A stretch of 64,000 nt of DNA, taken from assembly GCA_963702555.1 (NCBI GenBank), contig CAVPCW010000010.1, positions 1 through 64,000 on the forward strand, in the 5' to 3' direction. Within the stretch, counting starts at the first letter, position 1. Each line of letters begins with the position of its first letter. Below the pieces are notes generated by a model. That model saw only the letters and a list, made by a program, of their open reading frames with translations. It searched no databases and was not told the DNA's origin. The stretch comes from CAMFLJ01 sp963702555. Lineage in GTDB: Bacteria; Actinomycetota; Acidimicrobiia; Acidimicrobiales; Acidimicrobilacustridaceae. Positions 32,998 to 42,597 of this stretch are shown piece after piece. Made by a program: the position numbers and the translations under genes.

Positions 32998-34948
32998 ATG
33001 ACCGCGGTCGATCCGCACGCAGGCAACCCGCACGCGGGGCTGCCGATCACCGACGACGACGCCACCATCGCGGCGATGCTCGAGGACGTGAGCATCCCGA
33101 CGCTCGCGCTGTCGATGGTGCACATGACCGGCGACCCGTCGTGGATCCGCGGCGACATCAAGCCCCTCGGGCTCTTCCTCAACGAGATCCAGGGCTACCT
33201 GCCCGAGGACCAGAAGGCCGAGATGCGGGCCCGGGCCCTCGAGGCGATCATCGCCTTCCGCGACGGTGACGGCGTGCTGCCCCCGCCCCCGTCGGAGGAG
33301 CTCATCAAGGAGATGATGGCGTGGCTCGTGTGCGAGCCCGTGCCCGACGAGTACGTGCCGATGGTGCTCGAGGAGATGGAGCTCGACGGCGGCGACCCGC
33401 GCGCCGTGGCCACGACCTCGCCCGCCGAGGCCCGCGCCGCCCTGCCCGTGTTGGTGATCGGTGCCGGTGAGTCGGGCGTGCTGGCCGGCATCAGGCTCAA
33501 GCAGGCCGGCATCCCCTTCACGATCATCGAGAAGAACGCCGGCGTCGGCGGCACCTGGTACGAGAACTCCTACCCGGGCTGCCGCGTCGACGTCGGCAAC
33601 CACTTCTACTGCTACTCCTTCGAGCCCTCCGACCACTGGACCGAGTACTTCGCCCAGCAGCCCGAGATCCAGAGGTACTTCGAGGACGTCGCCAAGCGCC
33701 ACGAGCTGATGGGCGACATCCGCTTCTCCACCGAGGTCGTGAAGGCCACCTGGGACGACGAGCGCCGGCGTGTGGCACGTGGTCGTCCGCACCGCCGACG
33801 GCGCCGAGGAGACCCTCGACGCCCGCGCCGTCATCACCGCGGTCGGCCAGCTCAACCGGCCGCAGTACCCGGACATCCCGGGCCTCGACAGCTTCGAGGG
33901 TCCGATGTTCCACTCCGCCCGCTGGGACCACTCGGTCGACTACACGGGCAAGAAGGTCATCGTCATCGGCGCAGGGGCCAGCGGCTTCCAGATCGTGCCG
34001 ACCATCGCTCCCGACGTCGAGCAGCTCACCGTCTTCCAGCGCACCGCGCAGTGGATGTTCCCGAACCCGAACTACCACGAGAAGGTGCCGCCCGGCATGA
34101 CGTGGGCGATCCGGCACCTGCCGTTCTACGGCCGCTGGTACCGGTTCCTGCTCTTCTGGCCGGGCACCGACGGCGCTCTGGCCAACGCCAAGATCGACCC
34201 CGACTGGCCGAACCAGGACGTCTCGATCAACGCCGGCAACGACGTGGCCCGCCAGATGTTCACCGACTGGATCACCAGCCAGGTCGGCGACGACCCCGAC
34301 CTTCTGGCCAAGGTCATCCCCGACTACCCGGCCACAGGCAAGCGCACCTTGCAGGACAACGGCAGCTGGCTCGGCGCGCTCACCCGCGACAACGTCGAGC
34401 TCGTCCGCGAGGGGATCGACCACATCGACGCCACCGGTGTCGTCACCGAGTCGGGTGAGCACTTCGACGCCGACATCATCGTGCTGGCCACCGGCTTCAT
34501 GATGGCCAAGGTGCTGTTCCCGATGGAGTTCTACGGCCGTGACGGCGTGTCGCTGAACGAATACTGGTCCGACCGGCCGTCGGCCTACCTCGGGGTCACG
34601 GTGCCCGGCTTCCCGAACCTGTTCATGATGTACGGGCCGAGCACCCACCTGAACCACGGCGGCAGCCTGATCTTCCACTCCGAGTGCCAGATGCGGTACA
34701 TCGGCGGCGCCCTCGACGTGCTCGCCGGCAGCGGCAAGAAGGCCATGGAGCCCAAGCCCGAGCTGTACGAGGCGTACCACGCCAAGCACCAGGCCGAGAT
34801 CAGCACGCTGGTGTGGAACAGCCCGGCCATCAAGCACACGCATTTCCGCAACGAGGCCGGAGAGATCCACACCGTCAGCCCGTTCCGGCTGGTCGACTAC
34901 TGGGACTGGACCCGCGAGGTCCACCCCGACGACTTCGTCTACACCTGA
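32998..34948 (+). CDS. Type I Baeyer-Villiger-like flavin monooxygenase (frameshifted)
   Basis: About 650 residues. An extra N-terminal helical region of about 150 residues precedes the FAD motif VIGAGESGVLAGIRL. Then GGTWYENSYPGCRVD, the BVMO fingerprint FEGPMFHSARWD, the NADPH motif VIGAGASGFQIV and the LATGF motif follow. Near 33772 the frame shifts by +1 between KATWDDERRR and VWHVVVRTADG; both sides are conserved, so one gene. The enzyme inserts oxygen next to a ketone. AGGGGGA stands before ATG 32998. With the nearby acyl-CoA dehydrogenase, DUF35 protein and thiolase it suggests ketone or steroid breakdown (inference). Confidence 0.9.
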
Positions 34949-34978
34949 CCATCGGGCCGGGGTCCTAGCCTCGGCCCG

Positions 34979-35650
34979 ATGCAGACGCCCCCCGAGCTCC
35001 CGGACGACGCGGTCGAGCGCATCGACGACGGCGACACCGTGTGGCGGGTCGAGCGCGACTTCCTCCGCTCCAACTGGACCTGCATCTGGGGCCGGGGCTG
35101 CCTCGGCATCCTGGACGAGCCCGCCGAGGAGCTGAACCAGGGCTGCTGCTCGGTCGGGGCCGAGTTCGGCGACACCGACGAGGCCATGCTGATCAGCGCC
35201 CTCGCCGCCATGCTCGAGCCGTCGCGCTTCCAGTTCCACGCCGCGGCGGAGGAGGGTGGGGTCTTCAACGACGCCCGCACCAACACCCGTGTCGTCGACG
35301 GCGCGTGCATCTTCCTCAACCGGCCCGGATTCGAGGGCGGGGCCGGCTGCGCCCTGCACCTCGCCGCCCTCGACGCAGGAGAGCCCGCCATCGAGTGGAA
35401 GCCGTCGGTGTGCTGGCAGCTCCCGGTGCGCGTCGACTGGGTCGACCTCGGCGAGGGCCGCGAGCAGGCCACCGTGCGGCGTTGGTCGCGGGCCGACTGG
35501 GGCGACGAGGGCGAGACCATGGCGTGGTGCTGCACCGAGGGCGACCGGGCCTACGTCGGCGACCGGCCGGTGGTCGAGTCGCTGGCCGAGGAGCTGGAGG
35601 AGATCGTGGGCACCACGGTCTTCGTCGAGCTCCGGCGTCGCCTGGGCTGA
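34979..35650 (+). CDS. Cysteine-cluster protein, YkgJ/DUF3109-like
   Basis: A 223-residue protein with a pattern of cysteines: NWTCIWGRGCLG, NQGCCSVGAEF, CIFLNRP, GCALHLAA and PSVCWQLP, then AWCCTEG. The spacing resembles the Zn/Fe-chelating YkgJ-type cluster proteins and DUF3109. The role of such proteins is unknown; some act in metal or cofactor handling. TAGCCT lies 7 nt before the ATG, a leaderless arrangement, so it is probably its own unit. Confidence 0.65.
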   Translation: MQTPPELPDDAVERIDDGDTVWRVERDFLRSNWTCIWGRGCLGILDEPAEELNQGCCSVGAEFGDTDEAMLISALAAMLEPSRFQFHAAAEEGGVFNDARTNTRVVDGACIFLNRPGFEGGAGCALHLAALDAGEPAIEWKPSVCWQLPVRVDWVDLGEGREQATVRRWSRADWGDEGETMAWCCTEGDRAYVGDRPVVESLAEELEEIVGTTVFVELRRRLG

Positions 35651-35707
35651 GGCCGGAGCTCAGGCCGGGCGGGGCGCTTTGGGTCGTTTCCGGAGCGACG
35701 CCGTACG

Positions 35708-36160
35708 ATGTCCGACGTCCTAGATGGCGCCGAGGGCGCCGAGAACATGGGGGTAGTAGTGCCCGACCAGATCCCGATGGTGGAGTACCTGGTGCTCGGC
35801 GACGAGCCGCACCTGGAAGCCAACGAGTGCACCGCCTGTGGCGCACGATTCTTCGACCGCCGCAACGCCTGTGCGTCCTGCGGTGGCCGCGAGTTCACCA
35901 AGGCCACGATCGCCACCGAAGGCGAGGTACGTGCCTTCACGATCGTGACGCCGTGGATGCCCGGCACCGATCCCTACGTTCCTGCGGTCGTCGACTGCGG
36001 CGGCACCAGCGTGCGCGGCAACATCATCAACACCCAGCCCGACCCCGAGCACGTCACGCTCGGCATGAAGGTCAAGCTCACGACCTACTCCATCGGCGCC
36101 GACACGACCGGCACCGAGGCCATCAACTACGGCTTCGAGCCGGCGAACCAGGGGGCCTGA
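35708..36160 (+). CDS. DUF35 OB-fold protein with zinc ribbon
   Basis: Up to 150 residues. CTACGARFFDRRNACASCGG is a rubredoxin-like zinc ribbon with two CxxC pairs, followed by an OB-fold (EVRAFTIVTPWMPG...GTSVRGNIINTQPD). These proteins pair with thiolase-like proteins to bind acyl-CoA, as in the ChsH2/Ltp2 retro-aldolase of steroid side-chain breakdown. The thiolase gene follows after 2 nt, which supports a complex. The start is uncertain: ATG 35708 or an in-frame ATG 13 codons later. Confidence 0.85.
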   Translation: MSDVLDGAEGAENMGVVVPDQIPMVEYLVLGDEPHLEANECTACGARFFDRRNACASCGGREFTKATIATEGEVRAFTIVTPWMPGTDPYVPAVVDCGGTSVRGNIINTQPDPEHVTLGMKVKLTTYSIGADTTGTEAINYGFEPANQGA

Positions 36161-36162
36161 CC

Positions 36163-37368
36163 ATGGCGAACGACGACATCTGGATCCTCGGCATCAACAT
36201 GACCAAGTTCGGGAAGCACCCGGACAAGGACGTGGTCGACCTCGCCTCCGAGGCCGCCCTCGCCGCCCTCGACGACGCCGGCGTCACGATCAAGGACATG
36301 GGCGTGCTCGCCGCGGGCAACCTCATGGGCGCCGCGGCCGGCATCGGCCAGCAGCTCCAGAAGCAGATCGGCCAGACCGGCATCCCCGTCTACAACGTGG
36401 CCAACGCCTGCGCCACGGGCGCCACCGCCCTGCGCACCGTGATCATGGCCATCAAGTCCGGCGAGACCGACATGGGCCTCGCCGTCGGTGTCGAGAAGCT
36501 CTCCGGCGCCGGCATGCTCGGCGCCGGCTTCGGTGGCGCCGCCAGCGACGAGTGGACCCGCACCGGACGCTACGGCACCGTCTCCGGCTTCGAGGGCAAG
36601 CTCGGCACCGACATGATGCCGGGCGTCTTCGCCCAGGTCGGCATGGAGTACGGCCACAAGTACGGCGGCACCAGCTTCGAGCTGTTCGCCCGCATCAGCG
36701 AGAAGAACCACAAGAACTCCACGCTGAACCCGCTCGCCGCGATCCAGAAGGACATGTCCTTCGAGCAGATCATGAACGAGCCGATGATCGCCTTCCCGAA
36801 CACCCGGGCGATGTGCTCGGCCAACAGCGACGGCGCTGCCGCCGCCGTGGTCGTGTCGGGCGAGCGCCTGCGCAAGCTGTCGCTCGAGCAGCAGAAGCGT
36901 GCGGTCAAGGTCTCCGCCTCGGTGCTGACCTCCGACCCGTACCAGGAGGCCTGCCAGATCCTCCCCGACGTCAACACCCTCACCCGCATCGCCGCCACCC
37001 AGGCGTACGAGCAGGCGGGTGTCGGCCCCGAGGACCTCAACCTCGTCGAGCTGCACGACTGCTTCGCCACCGCCGAGCTCGTGCACTACGACAACCTCAT
37101 GCTCTGCCCCGAGGGTGGTGCCGTCGACTTCTTCGAGTCGGGCGCCGCGCACCGCACCGGCAGCACGCCGGTCAACGTCTCGGGCGGCCTGGAGTCCAAG
37201 GGCCACCCGATCGCCGCCACCGGCATCGCCAACGTCTGGGAGATCTGCCACCACCTGCGTGGCGAGGCGGGCGACCGCCAGATCGAGGGCGCCAAGGTCG
37301 GCCTCGCCCACGTCATCGGCCTGGGCAGCGCCTGCGGCGTGCACATCCTGGAGAAGTCGGGCCTCTGA
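36163..37368 (+). CDS. Thiolase-fold acyltransferase/lipid-transfer-like protein
   Basis: A 401-residue thiolase-family protein. NVANACATGATALR contains the nucleophile-position Cys near residue 87; VELHDCFATAEL and GGLESKGHPIAATGIAN supply the other active-site His residues; GLGSACGVHILEK ends the protein. The HDCF type belongs to SCP-x/lipid-transfer thiolases rather than classical acetyl-CoA acetyltransferases. With the DUF35 partner it may cleave beta-hydroxy or beta-keto acyl-CoAs. Two hairpins follow. Confidence 0.88.
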   Translation: MANDDIWILGINMTKFGKHPDKDVVDLASEAALAALDDAGVTIKDMGVLAAGNLMGAAAGIGQQLQKQIGQTGIPVYNVANACATGATALRTVIMAIKSGETDMGLAVGVEKLSGAGMLGAGFGGAASDEWTRTGRYGTVSGFEGKLGTDMMPGVFAQVGMEYGHKYGGTSFELFARISEKNHKNSTLNPLAAIQKDMSFEQIMNEPMIAFPNTRAMCSANSDGAAAAVVVSGERLRKLSLEQQKRAVKVSASVLTSDPYQEACQILPDVNTLTRIAATQAYEQAGVGPEDLNLVELHDCFATAELVHYDNLMLCPEGGAVDFFESGAAHRTGSTPVNVSGGLESKGHPIAATGIANVWEICHHLRGEAGDRQIEGAKVGLAHVIGLGSACGVHILEKSGL

Positions 37369-37374
37369 GCCCCG

Positions 37375-37396
37375 CACCCGGCCCTCGAGCCGGGTG
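37375..37396 (+). terminator. Hairpin after the thiolase gene
   Basis: Perfect 8-bp stem CACCCGGC/GCCGGGTG with a 6-nt loop, starting 6 nt after the stop codon. Confidence 0.7.
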
Positions 37397-37408
37397 AACG
37401 CAGCACCA

Positions 37409-37451
37409 ACACCGGCCGTACCCGTGGTGAACGCCGCGGGACGGCCGGTGT
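37409..37451. repeat. Second inverted repeat after the thiolase gene
   Basis: Perfect 11-bp arms ACACCGGCCGT/ACGGCCGGTGT, with a 21-nt centre that can pair further (CCCG/CGGG). It lies 12 nt after the first hairpin and may back up termination. Confidence 0.75.
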
Positions 37452-37534
37452 CGCGTCCGGGTACGATTCGGCCTCGCTTCCGCCGCGTCCCCCCGACTCG
37501 GCGGCGGAGGCACGGGCGATGGAGTGCCCGAACC

Positions 37535-39833
37535 GTGCCGCACCATCCCCCCGACATCTCCGACGCGCGCGCCGAAGCACCTGTCGGGCGCGACCGCGGG
37601 CTCGACCTGCTGCGGGCGGCGGCACTGGTGCGGGTCGTGATCTGGCACGCCACCGGGGCGGCCGCGGTGACGGTGCTGGCCGCCATGCCGGTGATGTTCT
37701 TCGTGTCGGGCAGCCTGTTCGCCGCATCGGCGGGGCGGCGGGGGTCGTGGCGCACCGTCCGCGACCGCGTGCGCCGCATCGGGCCGTCGCTGTGGCTGTT
37801 CGCCGCGGTGGCGTGGCTCCTGATGGCGCTCGCCGCCCGGGCCGGTGGCACCTCGCTCGACTGGTCGCACCTGCTGGCGTGGCTCGTCCCGTTCACCGAT
37901 CCCGTCGGGTCCGCGTGGGAGGGCGGCTGGCTGTCGTCGCCGCTCTGGTACCTGCGCACCCTGCTGTGGATCCTGCTGCTGGCGCCGGTCCTGGCGTGGC
38001 TGGTGCGGCGGGCGCCCGTGGCCCTGCTCGTCGCCGGCGTCGTCGGCGTCGTCGCCCTCGAATGGGTCGACCGGGGCCTCGGGTGGCACCCGGCCGTCGC
38101 CCCCCGCCTGGCCTGGCAGGCCGGCGACGTCGTGCTGTTCGGCCTGTTCTTCGCCTTCGGCATGTGGACCCGCTCGCCGGGCGCGAACCGATCGGCGAGC
38201 CCGCGGCAGTGGGGCGTCGCCGCGCTGGTCAGCGGCGTGGCTGCGGTTGCGGTGTGGGTGGCACTCCCGCCTCCTGCCGGCGTCGTCAACGATTCCCACG
38301 TGGTCCACCTCGTGGTGGGGGCGACCCTGTTGTTCGCGGTGCTCGCCGCCGCCGGGCCCATCGGCCGGCTGGCCGAGCGCCCGTGGCTGCGGCCCGGTGT
38401 CGACCTCCTCGGTCGCCGTTCGCTCACCGTCTACCTGTGGCACACCGCCGCCATCGCCGGGGCCCTCTGGCTGCTGGCCCGCCTCGGCGTGCCCGCTGAC
38501 GGCACAGGTGCCCTCGCCTACGCCCTGCTCGTCGTCGTCGGCGTCGGGGCCCTCACCCTCGCCACCGGCTGGATGGAGGACCTCGCCGCCCGTCGGGCCC
38601 CGCAGCTGTGGCCCCTCACGCTCCCCGTCCCGCGTCGCCACCAGCTCGCCGGCCGTCGGCTGGCGCCTGCCCGCCGCGGTGGGCCTGGCCGCGCTCGTGC
38701 TGGTGGCCGCCGTCGGCCTGCCGGTCGTCGGCGGCCGTGCGGTGGTGCCGGACGAGGCCGCCTTCCGCCCCCGTGTGCCCTCGCAGGCGCCGCCGCTGCC
38801 GTCGATCGTCAGCCTCGCCGACGAGCCAGAGTGGTGGACGCGGCCCGTCTCCATCGACCCCGTCGCCCTCGAGCGCACCCTCGCCGACTGGGCCGCGGAG
38901 AACGGCGTGTCCGGTGCGTCGGTCGCCGTCACCACCCCCGACGGCGGCTCCTGGACCGGTGCCACCGGCGTCACCGACCTCGGCGACGAGCGCTCGGCCG
39001 CCACCCCCGTGGACGCCATGTCGGTCACCAAGCTGTTCACCGCGAACCTCGTCTACCGGGCCGTCGACCTCGGGCTCATCGGTCTCGACGACCCCATCCC
39101 GCGCATCGACGCGCTGCCCGACCTGCCCCTCGCCGGGAAGGTCACCGTGCGCCAGCTGCTCGCCCACCGGTCGGGGCTCGTGAACTACCGCGACACCGAG
39201 ACCTACCGCACCGACCCCACCGTGGTGAAGGGCCCGGCCGACGCGGTGGCGCTCTCGGTGGCCGAGCCCGCTGACGAGCCCGGTGGGACCGCGCGCTACT
39301 CGAGCACCAACTACCTGATCCTCGGCTACCTCCTCGAGCAGCTCTCGGGCCTGCCGTTCGACGAGCTGCTGGCCGGCGCCCTGCTCGAGCCCATGGGCCT
39401 GGCCCACACCGTCCACCTCGCGCCCGAGCCCGGCGAGCCCCGCTTCTCGACGGCGGGCATCGTCACCGACATCGAGGACCTGGCCCGGGCGGGGGAGGGC
39501 CTGCTCGTCCACCACGTCGGCATCAGCGACGACGCCTGGCAGCAGATGTCGGCGATGGACCCGGAGGCCGGGCTCGGCGCCGGCACCATGCAGTTCTGCC
39601 CCTGCAGCGACGACCGCGGGGTCCTGCAGGTCTTCGCCCTCGGCTACGCCGGCGGGCACACGCTGGTCGCCCACCTGCCCCGCTACGACGTCGTGGTCGC
39701 CCTCGACGTGAGCGGTGACTTCTACGGCGACGAGGGCCACTTCGAGTCGGTCGAGCCGCTCCTGCGCTCGCTCGCCGGGCTCCTGCGCCAGGAGCCGGTG
39801 GGCAGCGAGACCGCTCTGCCGTCGCCCTCCTGA
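37535..39833 (+). CDS. Membrane acyltransferase (family 3) fused to a secreted serine hydrolase domain (frameshifted)
   Basis: About 765 residues if one frameshift is corrected. The N-terminal part (about 1-350) starts GRDRGLDLLRAAALVRVVIWHATG, typical of acyltransferase family 3, and has about ten membrane helices including FFVSGSLFAA and GRRSLTVYLWHTAA. Near 38658 one extra C shifts the frame; correcting it joins HQLAGRR to WRLPAAVGLAALVLVAAVGL, an extra helix. A beta-lactamase-like hydrolase follows with SVTK (SxxK), YSSTNY and GGHTLVAHLP. There is no stop between the halves in the first frame. It probably acts on cell-envelope material. GTG 37535 has GGAG upstream. Confidence 0.7.
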
Positions 39834-39842
39834 ACGGTCGAC

Positions 39843-40523
39843 TCAGGCGTCGGGCCCGCCGGGCCGCCCGACGTCGTCGGGCCCGTTGACCCGGCCGATC
39901 TCGTCGTCGACCGCGCCGGCCGCCCGGTTCAGCAGCCGACGGGTCTCTTCGGCGACCGCCCGGGCCCGCTCCAACTCGGAGCGCAGCGTGTCGGCGTCGG
40001 CTGCCGTGGTGGCGAGGTGGGGGAGGTTGGCGAGGGCGGCGGCGACGTCGGCGGTGGGCCGGCCGTCGGGCGGGGCGCCGGGAGGGGCGAACCCACCCGG
40101 GCTCCAGAGCACGAGGGCACCGTCGGCGGCCACCAGGGCCATCCCGGACGGGCGCCCGGGGGTGGCCCAGACCCACCGCCACCGCCACGGGGCGGGCGGG
40201 AGCTGACCGTCACCGTCGAGCGGGAGGTGCTGAAGCAGGGCCGCCTGACCGGCCTCGGGCCCGGGGAGGCGGTCATGGCCGCCGAGGTCGAACGGCTCGG
40301 GAAGGTCCGGCAGGTCGTCTGGGTCAGGTGCGGGATCGGCGGCGACGGGCGCGGCCTCGGGCAGGTCGACGGGGGTGCGGCGGGCGCGGCAGGGACAGGG
40401 AGCCTCGTCGACCATCCGCCGGACGCCGTCGAGGAGCCCGCCCACGCAACCCTGCATCAGCGTCGCCCACACGGGCGCCATCGTGAACGACCACGGAGGG
40501 TGGTGTCCAGTGCAGTGGGGCAC
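39843..40523 (-). CDS. Hypothetical protein with C-terminal coiled coil
   Basis: Up to 226 residues. The middle is Pro/Asp-rich (DPAPDPDDLPDLPEPFDLGG), then PWRWRWVWATPGRPSGMALVAADGALVLWSPGG, and the end is a helix likely to coil (LRSELERARAVAEETRRLLNRAAGAVDDE). No family recognised. The start is uncertain: GTG 40523 or ATG 40481. Divergent from the TetR gene at 40593. Confidence 0.5.
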   Translation of the reverse strand: MPHCTGHHPPWSFTMAPVWATLMQGCVGGLLDGVRRMVDEAPCPCRARRTPVDLPEAAPVAADPAPDPDDLPDLPEPFDLGGHDRLPGPEAGQAALLQHLPLDGDGQLPPAPWRWRWVWATPGRPSGMALVAADGALVLWSPGGFAPPGAPPDGRPTADVAAALANLPHLATTAADADTLRSELERARAVAEETRRLLNRAAGAVDDEIGRVNGPDDVGRPGGPDA

Positions 40524-40592
40524 CGGAAGTTCCCGGTGGGTAACACGAGGCTCCCACAGTCGTTACGCTCTCCCCGTCATGAGGATCCCCCT

Positions 40593-41195
40593 GTGAGCAT
40601 GCGCCTGCCCGCCGCGGCCCGGCGTGAGCAGCTGCTCGACACCGCACTCGCCACCTTCGCCCGCCTGGGCTACCACGACGCGTCGATGAACGACATCGCC
40701 GAGGCGGCCGGTGTCACCAAGCCCGTGCTCTACCAGCACTTCGGCTCCAAGCGGGAGCTCTTCCTCGAGGTGCTGAGCGACGTCGCCGCCGGGATGCGCC
40801 GCACCGTGCGGGCCGCCACCGCCGCCGCCGAGGGGCCCCGCCAGCAGGTCGAGCTCGGCTTCGCCGCCTGGTTCACCTGGGTGGGAGAGCACCGCGACGG
40901 CTTCCACGTCCTGTTCAGCGGTGAGGTCCGGCGCGACCCCGAGTTCGCCGAGGAGGCCGCCAAGGCCCAGCGCCAGTTCGTCGACGGCATCTCCGAGCTC
41001 ATCGTCGTCGACGGCCTCACCGAGGAGCGCCAGCGCCTGCTGGCCTACGGCATCGTCGGCCTCGGCGAGGCCACCTGCCGCCGCTGGCTGGCCAAGGAGA
41101 TCGACCTCGACGTCGACGAGCTCGCGGCTCAGATCGCCGATCTGGCGTGGTCGGGCCTGCGTGGGCTCCAGCCCGTTGATCCGCCCCGCCGCTAG
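40593..41195 (+). CDS. TetR-family transcriptional regulator
   Basis: A 200-residue regulator. The HTH (residues 10-58) has RREQLLDTALATFARLGYHDASMNDIAEAAGVTKPVLYQHFGSKRELF; the rest is helical, with FHVLFSGEVRRDPEFAEEA. GAGGA is 8 nt before GTG 40593; ATG two codons later is an alternative. Its target is not evident; the neighbours are a divergent hypothetical gene and a convergent small membrane protein. Confidence 0.9.
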   Translation: MSMRLPAAARREQLLDTALATFARLGYHDASMNDIAEAAGVTKPVLYQHFGSKRELFLEVLSDVAAGMRRTVRAATAAAEGPRQQVELGFAAWFTWVGEHRDGFHVLFSGEVRRDPEFAEEAAKAQRQFVDGISELIVVDGLTEERQRLLAYGIVGLGEATCRRWLAKEIDLDVDELAAQIADLAWSGLRGLQPVDPPRR

Positions 41196-41218
41196 CCCGT
41201 CGCCGTCGGCGCCGAGCG

Positions 41219-41497
41219 TCAGCGACCGTGCTCGAGGTCGTCGCGCTCGGCGGCCTTCACCGCGTAGCCGGCGACGATCGCGGGCGCGAGCAGCACGGAG
41301 CCCACGGCCATGAGCACGATGATGATCGTGGTGATGGTGGTGGTGAACCCGGAGAAGAAGCCGACGAAGAACGCCACCACGGCGACGGCGAAGAGCAGGT
41401 AGCCGACCCGCTGGGCGAGCTTCGAGGCGTGGGCGATCTGCGCCCGGCGGGCGCGCACGGGGTCGGCCGGGGGAGTGGCGGGCACCGGGTCGGTCAT
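41219..41497 (-). CDS. Small two-helix membrane protein
   Basis: Ninety-two residues. Two hydrophobic segments, GYLLFAVAVVAFFVGFF and TTIIIVLMAVGSVLLAPAIVAGYAV, are joined by a Thr-rich loop; both tails are charged. No family recognised. Its start overlaps the glycosyltransferase stop (ATGA), so it is co-transcribed with it. Confidence 0.75.
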   Translation of the reverse strand: MTDPVPATPPADPVRARRAQIAHASKLAQRVGYLLFAVAVVAFFVGFFSGFTTTITTIIIVLMAVGSVLLAPAIVAGYAVKAAERDDLEHGR

Positions 41498-42582
41498 GGT
41501 GACCAGCCTGCCTCATCCAGCAGGGCCCGCAGCGAGTCGGCCATCGCCTCCAGCGAGAGGTGGCGCCGGGCGACCTCGGCGTTGTGGTCGAGGAGCCGCT
41601 CGTCGGGGTCGGCCAGCCAGGCCGCGAGCGGCGCGGGATCGCCGGGCTCGAACCACCGGAACCCCAGTGCCCGCAGCTCGTCGGCGACCGGGTAGTGGCC
41701 GACCGCCGCCGGCCGCCGGTGGATGGCGGCCTCGATCGGCGGGTTGCCGAACCCCTCCCAGGTCGACGGGAAGGCGACGACGTCCGCCGCGGCGCAGAGG
41801 TCGGCGACCGACGAGCCCGGCTCGTGCACCACGCGCACACCCCGGGCCTCGGCGCCGGCGAGCAGCGCGTCGAGGGTGGGGCCGTAGCCCTCCTCGGCCG
41901 GACCGGTGAGCCAGTACGTGGCGCCGATGGCCTCGACCAGCCGCAGGGCGGCGGGCACGTCCTTGCGCTCGATCGCCCGCACCGGATGGACGACGACGAG
42001 CTCGTCGGTCGCGAGCCCGACGCGGGCCCGCTCGGCGGCGCGGTCACCGGGAGCGGCGTGCACGTCGAAGCCGTTGCGGATGGTGACGGCATCGATGCCG
42101 CGATCGCGGAGCTGGTCCCGGGTCAGGTCGTTGATGGCGACGTGGCGCCACGCCCGGTCGTCGTGGGGCAGCTCGTCGAGGCCGGCGTAGCGGTCGCGCT
42201 GCCAGGCCGGGTCGTGGTGGTGCCAGAGGGTCGGGAGCCCGGCCCGGGCGCGGGCCACCGCCCTCGCCGCCGGTAGGTTCATCGGGATGGTGCCCAGGTT
42301 CTCGACCACCACGAGGTCGACGTCGGCGAGCGCGTCGCGCACGACGTCGACGAGCGCGTCGACCTCGGCCGGCGTCGCCGCATCGGGTCCCTCCACCCCG
42401 GCGAGGCCGTCGGGCCAGCGTCCGATCGCGAGGTCCGGCACCAACCGGTCGACCGGTCCCTCGCCGGCCACCGTGACGACCTCGAATCCGGCGCCGCGCA
42501 GCGCGGCGATCCACGTGTCGGCCACGACCGAGACGCCGTCGGTGCCTCCGAGGCGGAACGAGAGCACGGCGCAGGTGGGCAT
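41494..42582 (-). CDS. GT4-type glycosyltransferase
   Basis: A 362-residue GT-B enzyme. It begins AVLSFRLGGTDGVSVVADTW and has LWHHHDPAWQRDR and TIRNGFDV in the N-terminal domain. The C-terminal donor domain has VVHPVRAIERKDVPAALRL, and AADVVAFPSTWEGFGNPPIEAA with the EGFGNPPIEA nucleotide-sugar Glu motif. Donor and acceptor unknown. Its start is only 15 nt from the divergent glycoside hydrolase start, so the two are probably co-regulated. Confidence 0.88.
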   Translation of the reverse strand: MPTCAVLSFRLGGTDGVSVVADTWIAALRGAGFEVVTVAGEGPVDRLVPDLAIGRWPDGLAGVEGPDAATPAEVDALVDVVRDALADVDLVVVENLGTIPMNLPAARAVARARAGLPTLWHHHDPAWQRDRYAGLDELPHDDRAWRHVAINDLTRDQLRDRGIDAVTIRNGFDVHAAPGDRAAERARVGLATDELVVVHPVRAIERKDVPAALRLVEAIGATYWLTGPAEEGYGPTLDALLAGAEARGVRVVHEPGSSVADLCAAADVVAFPSTWEGFGNPPIEAAIHRRPAAVGHYPVADELRALGFRWFEPGDPAPLAAWLADPDERLLDHNAEVARRHLSLEAMADSLRALLDEAGWSP

Positions 42583-42597
42583 GGGCTCCGACGGGGG

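Noticed and set aside
36127..38427. A 766-residue minus-strand frame across the thiolase and acyltransferase genes
   Set aside because: No recognisable motifs, shadow-type composition, and it covers two well-supported plus-strand genes and the hairpins between them.
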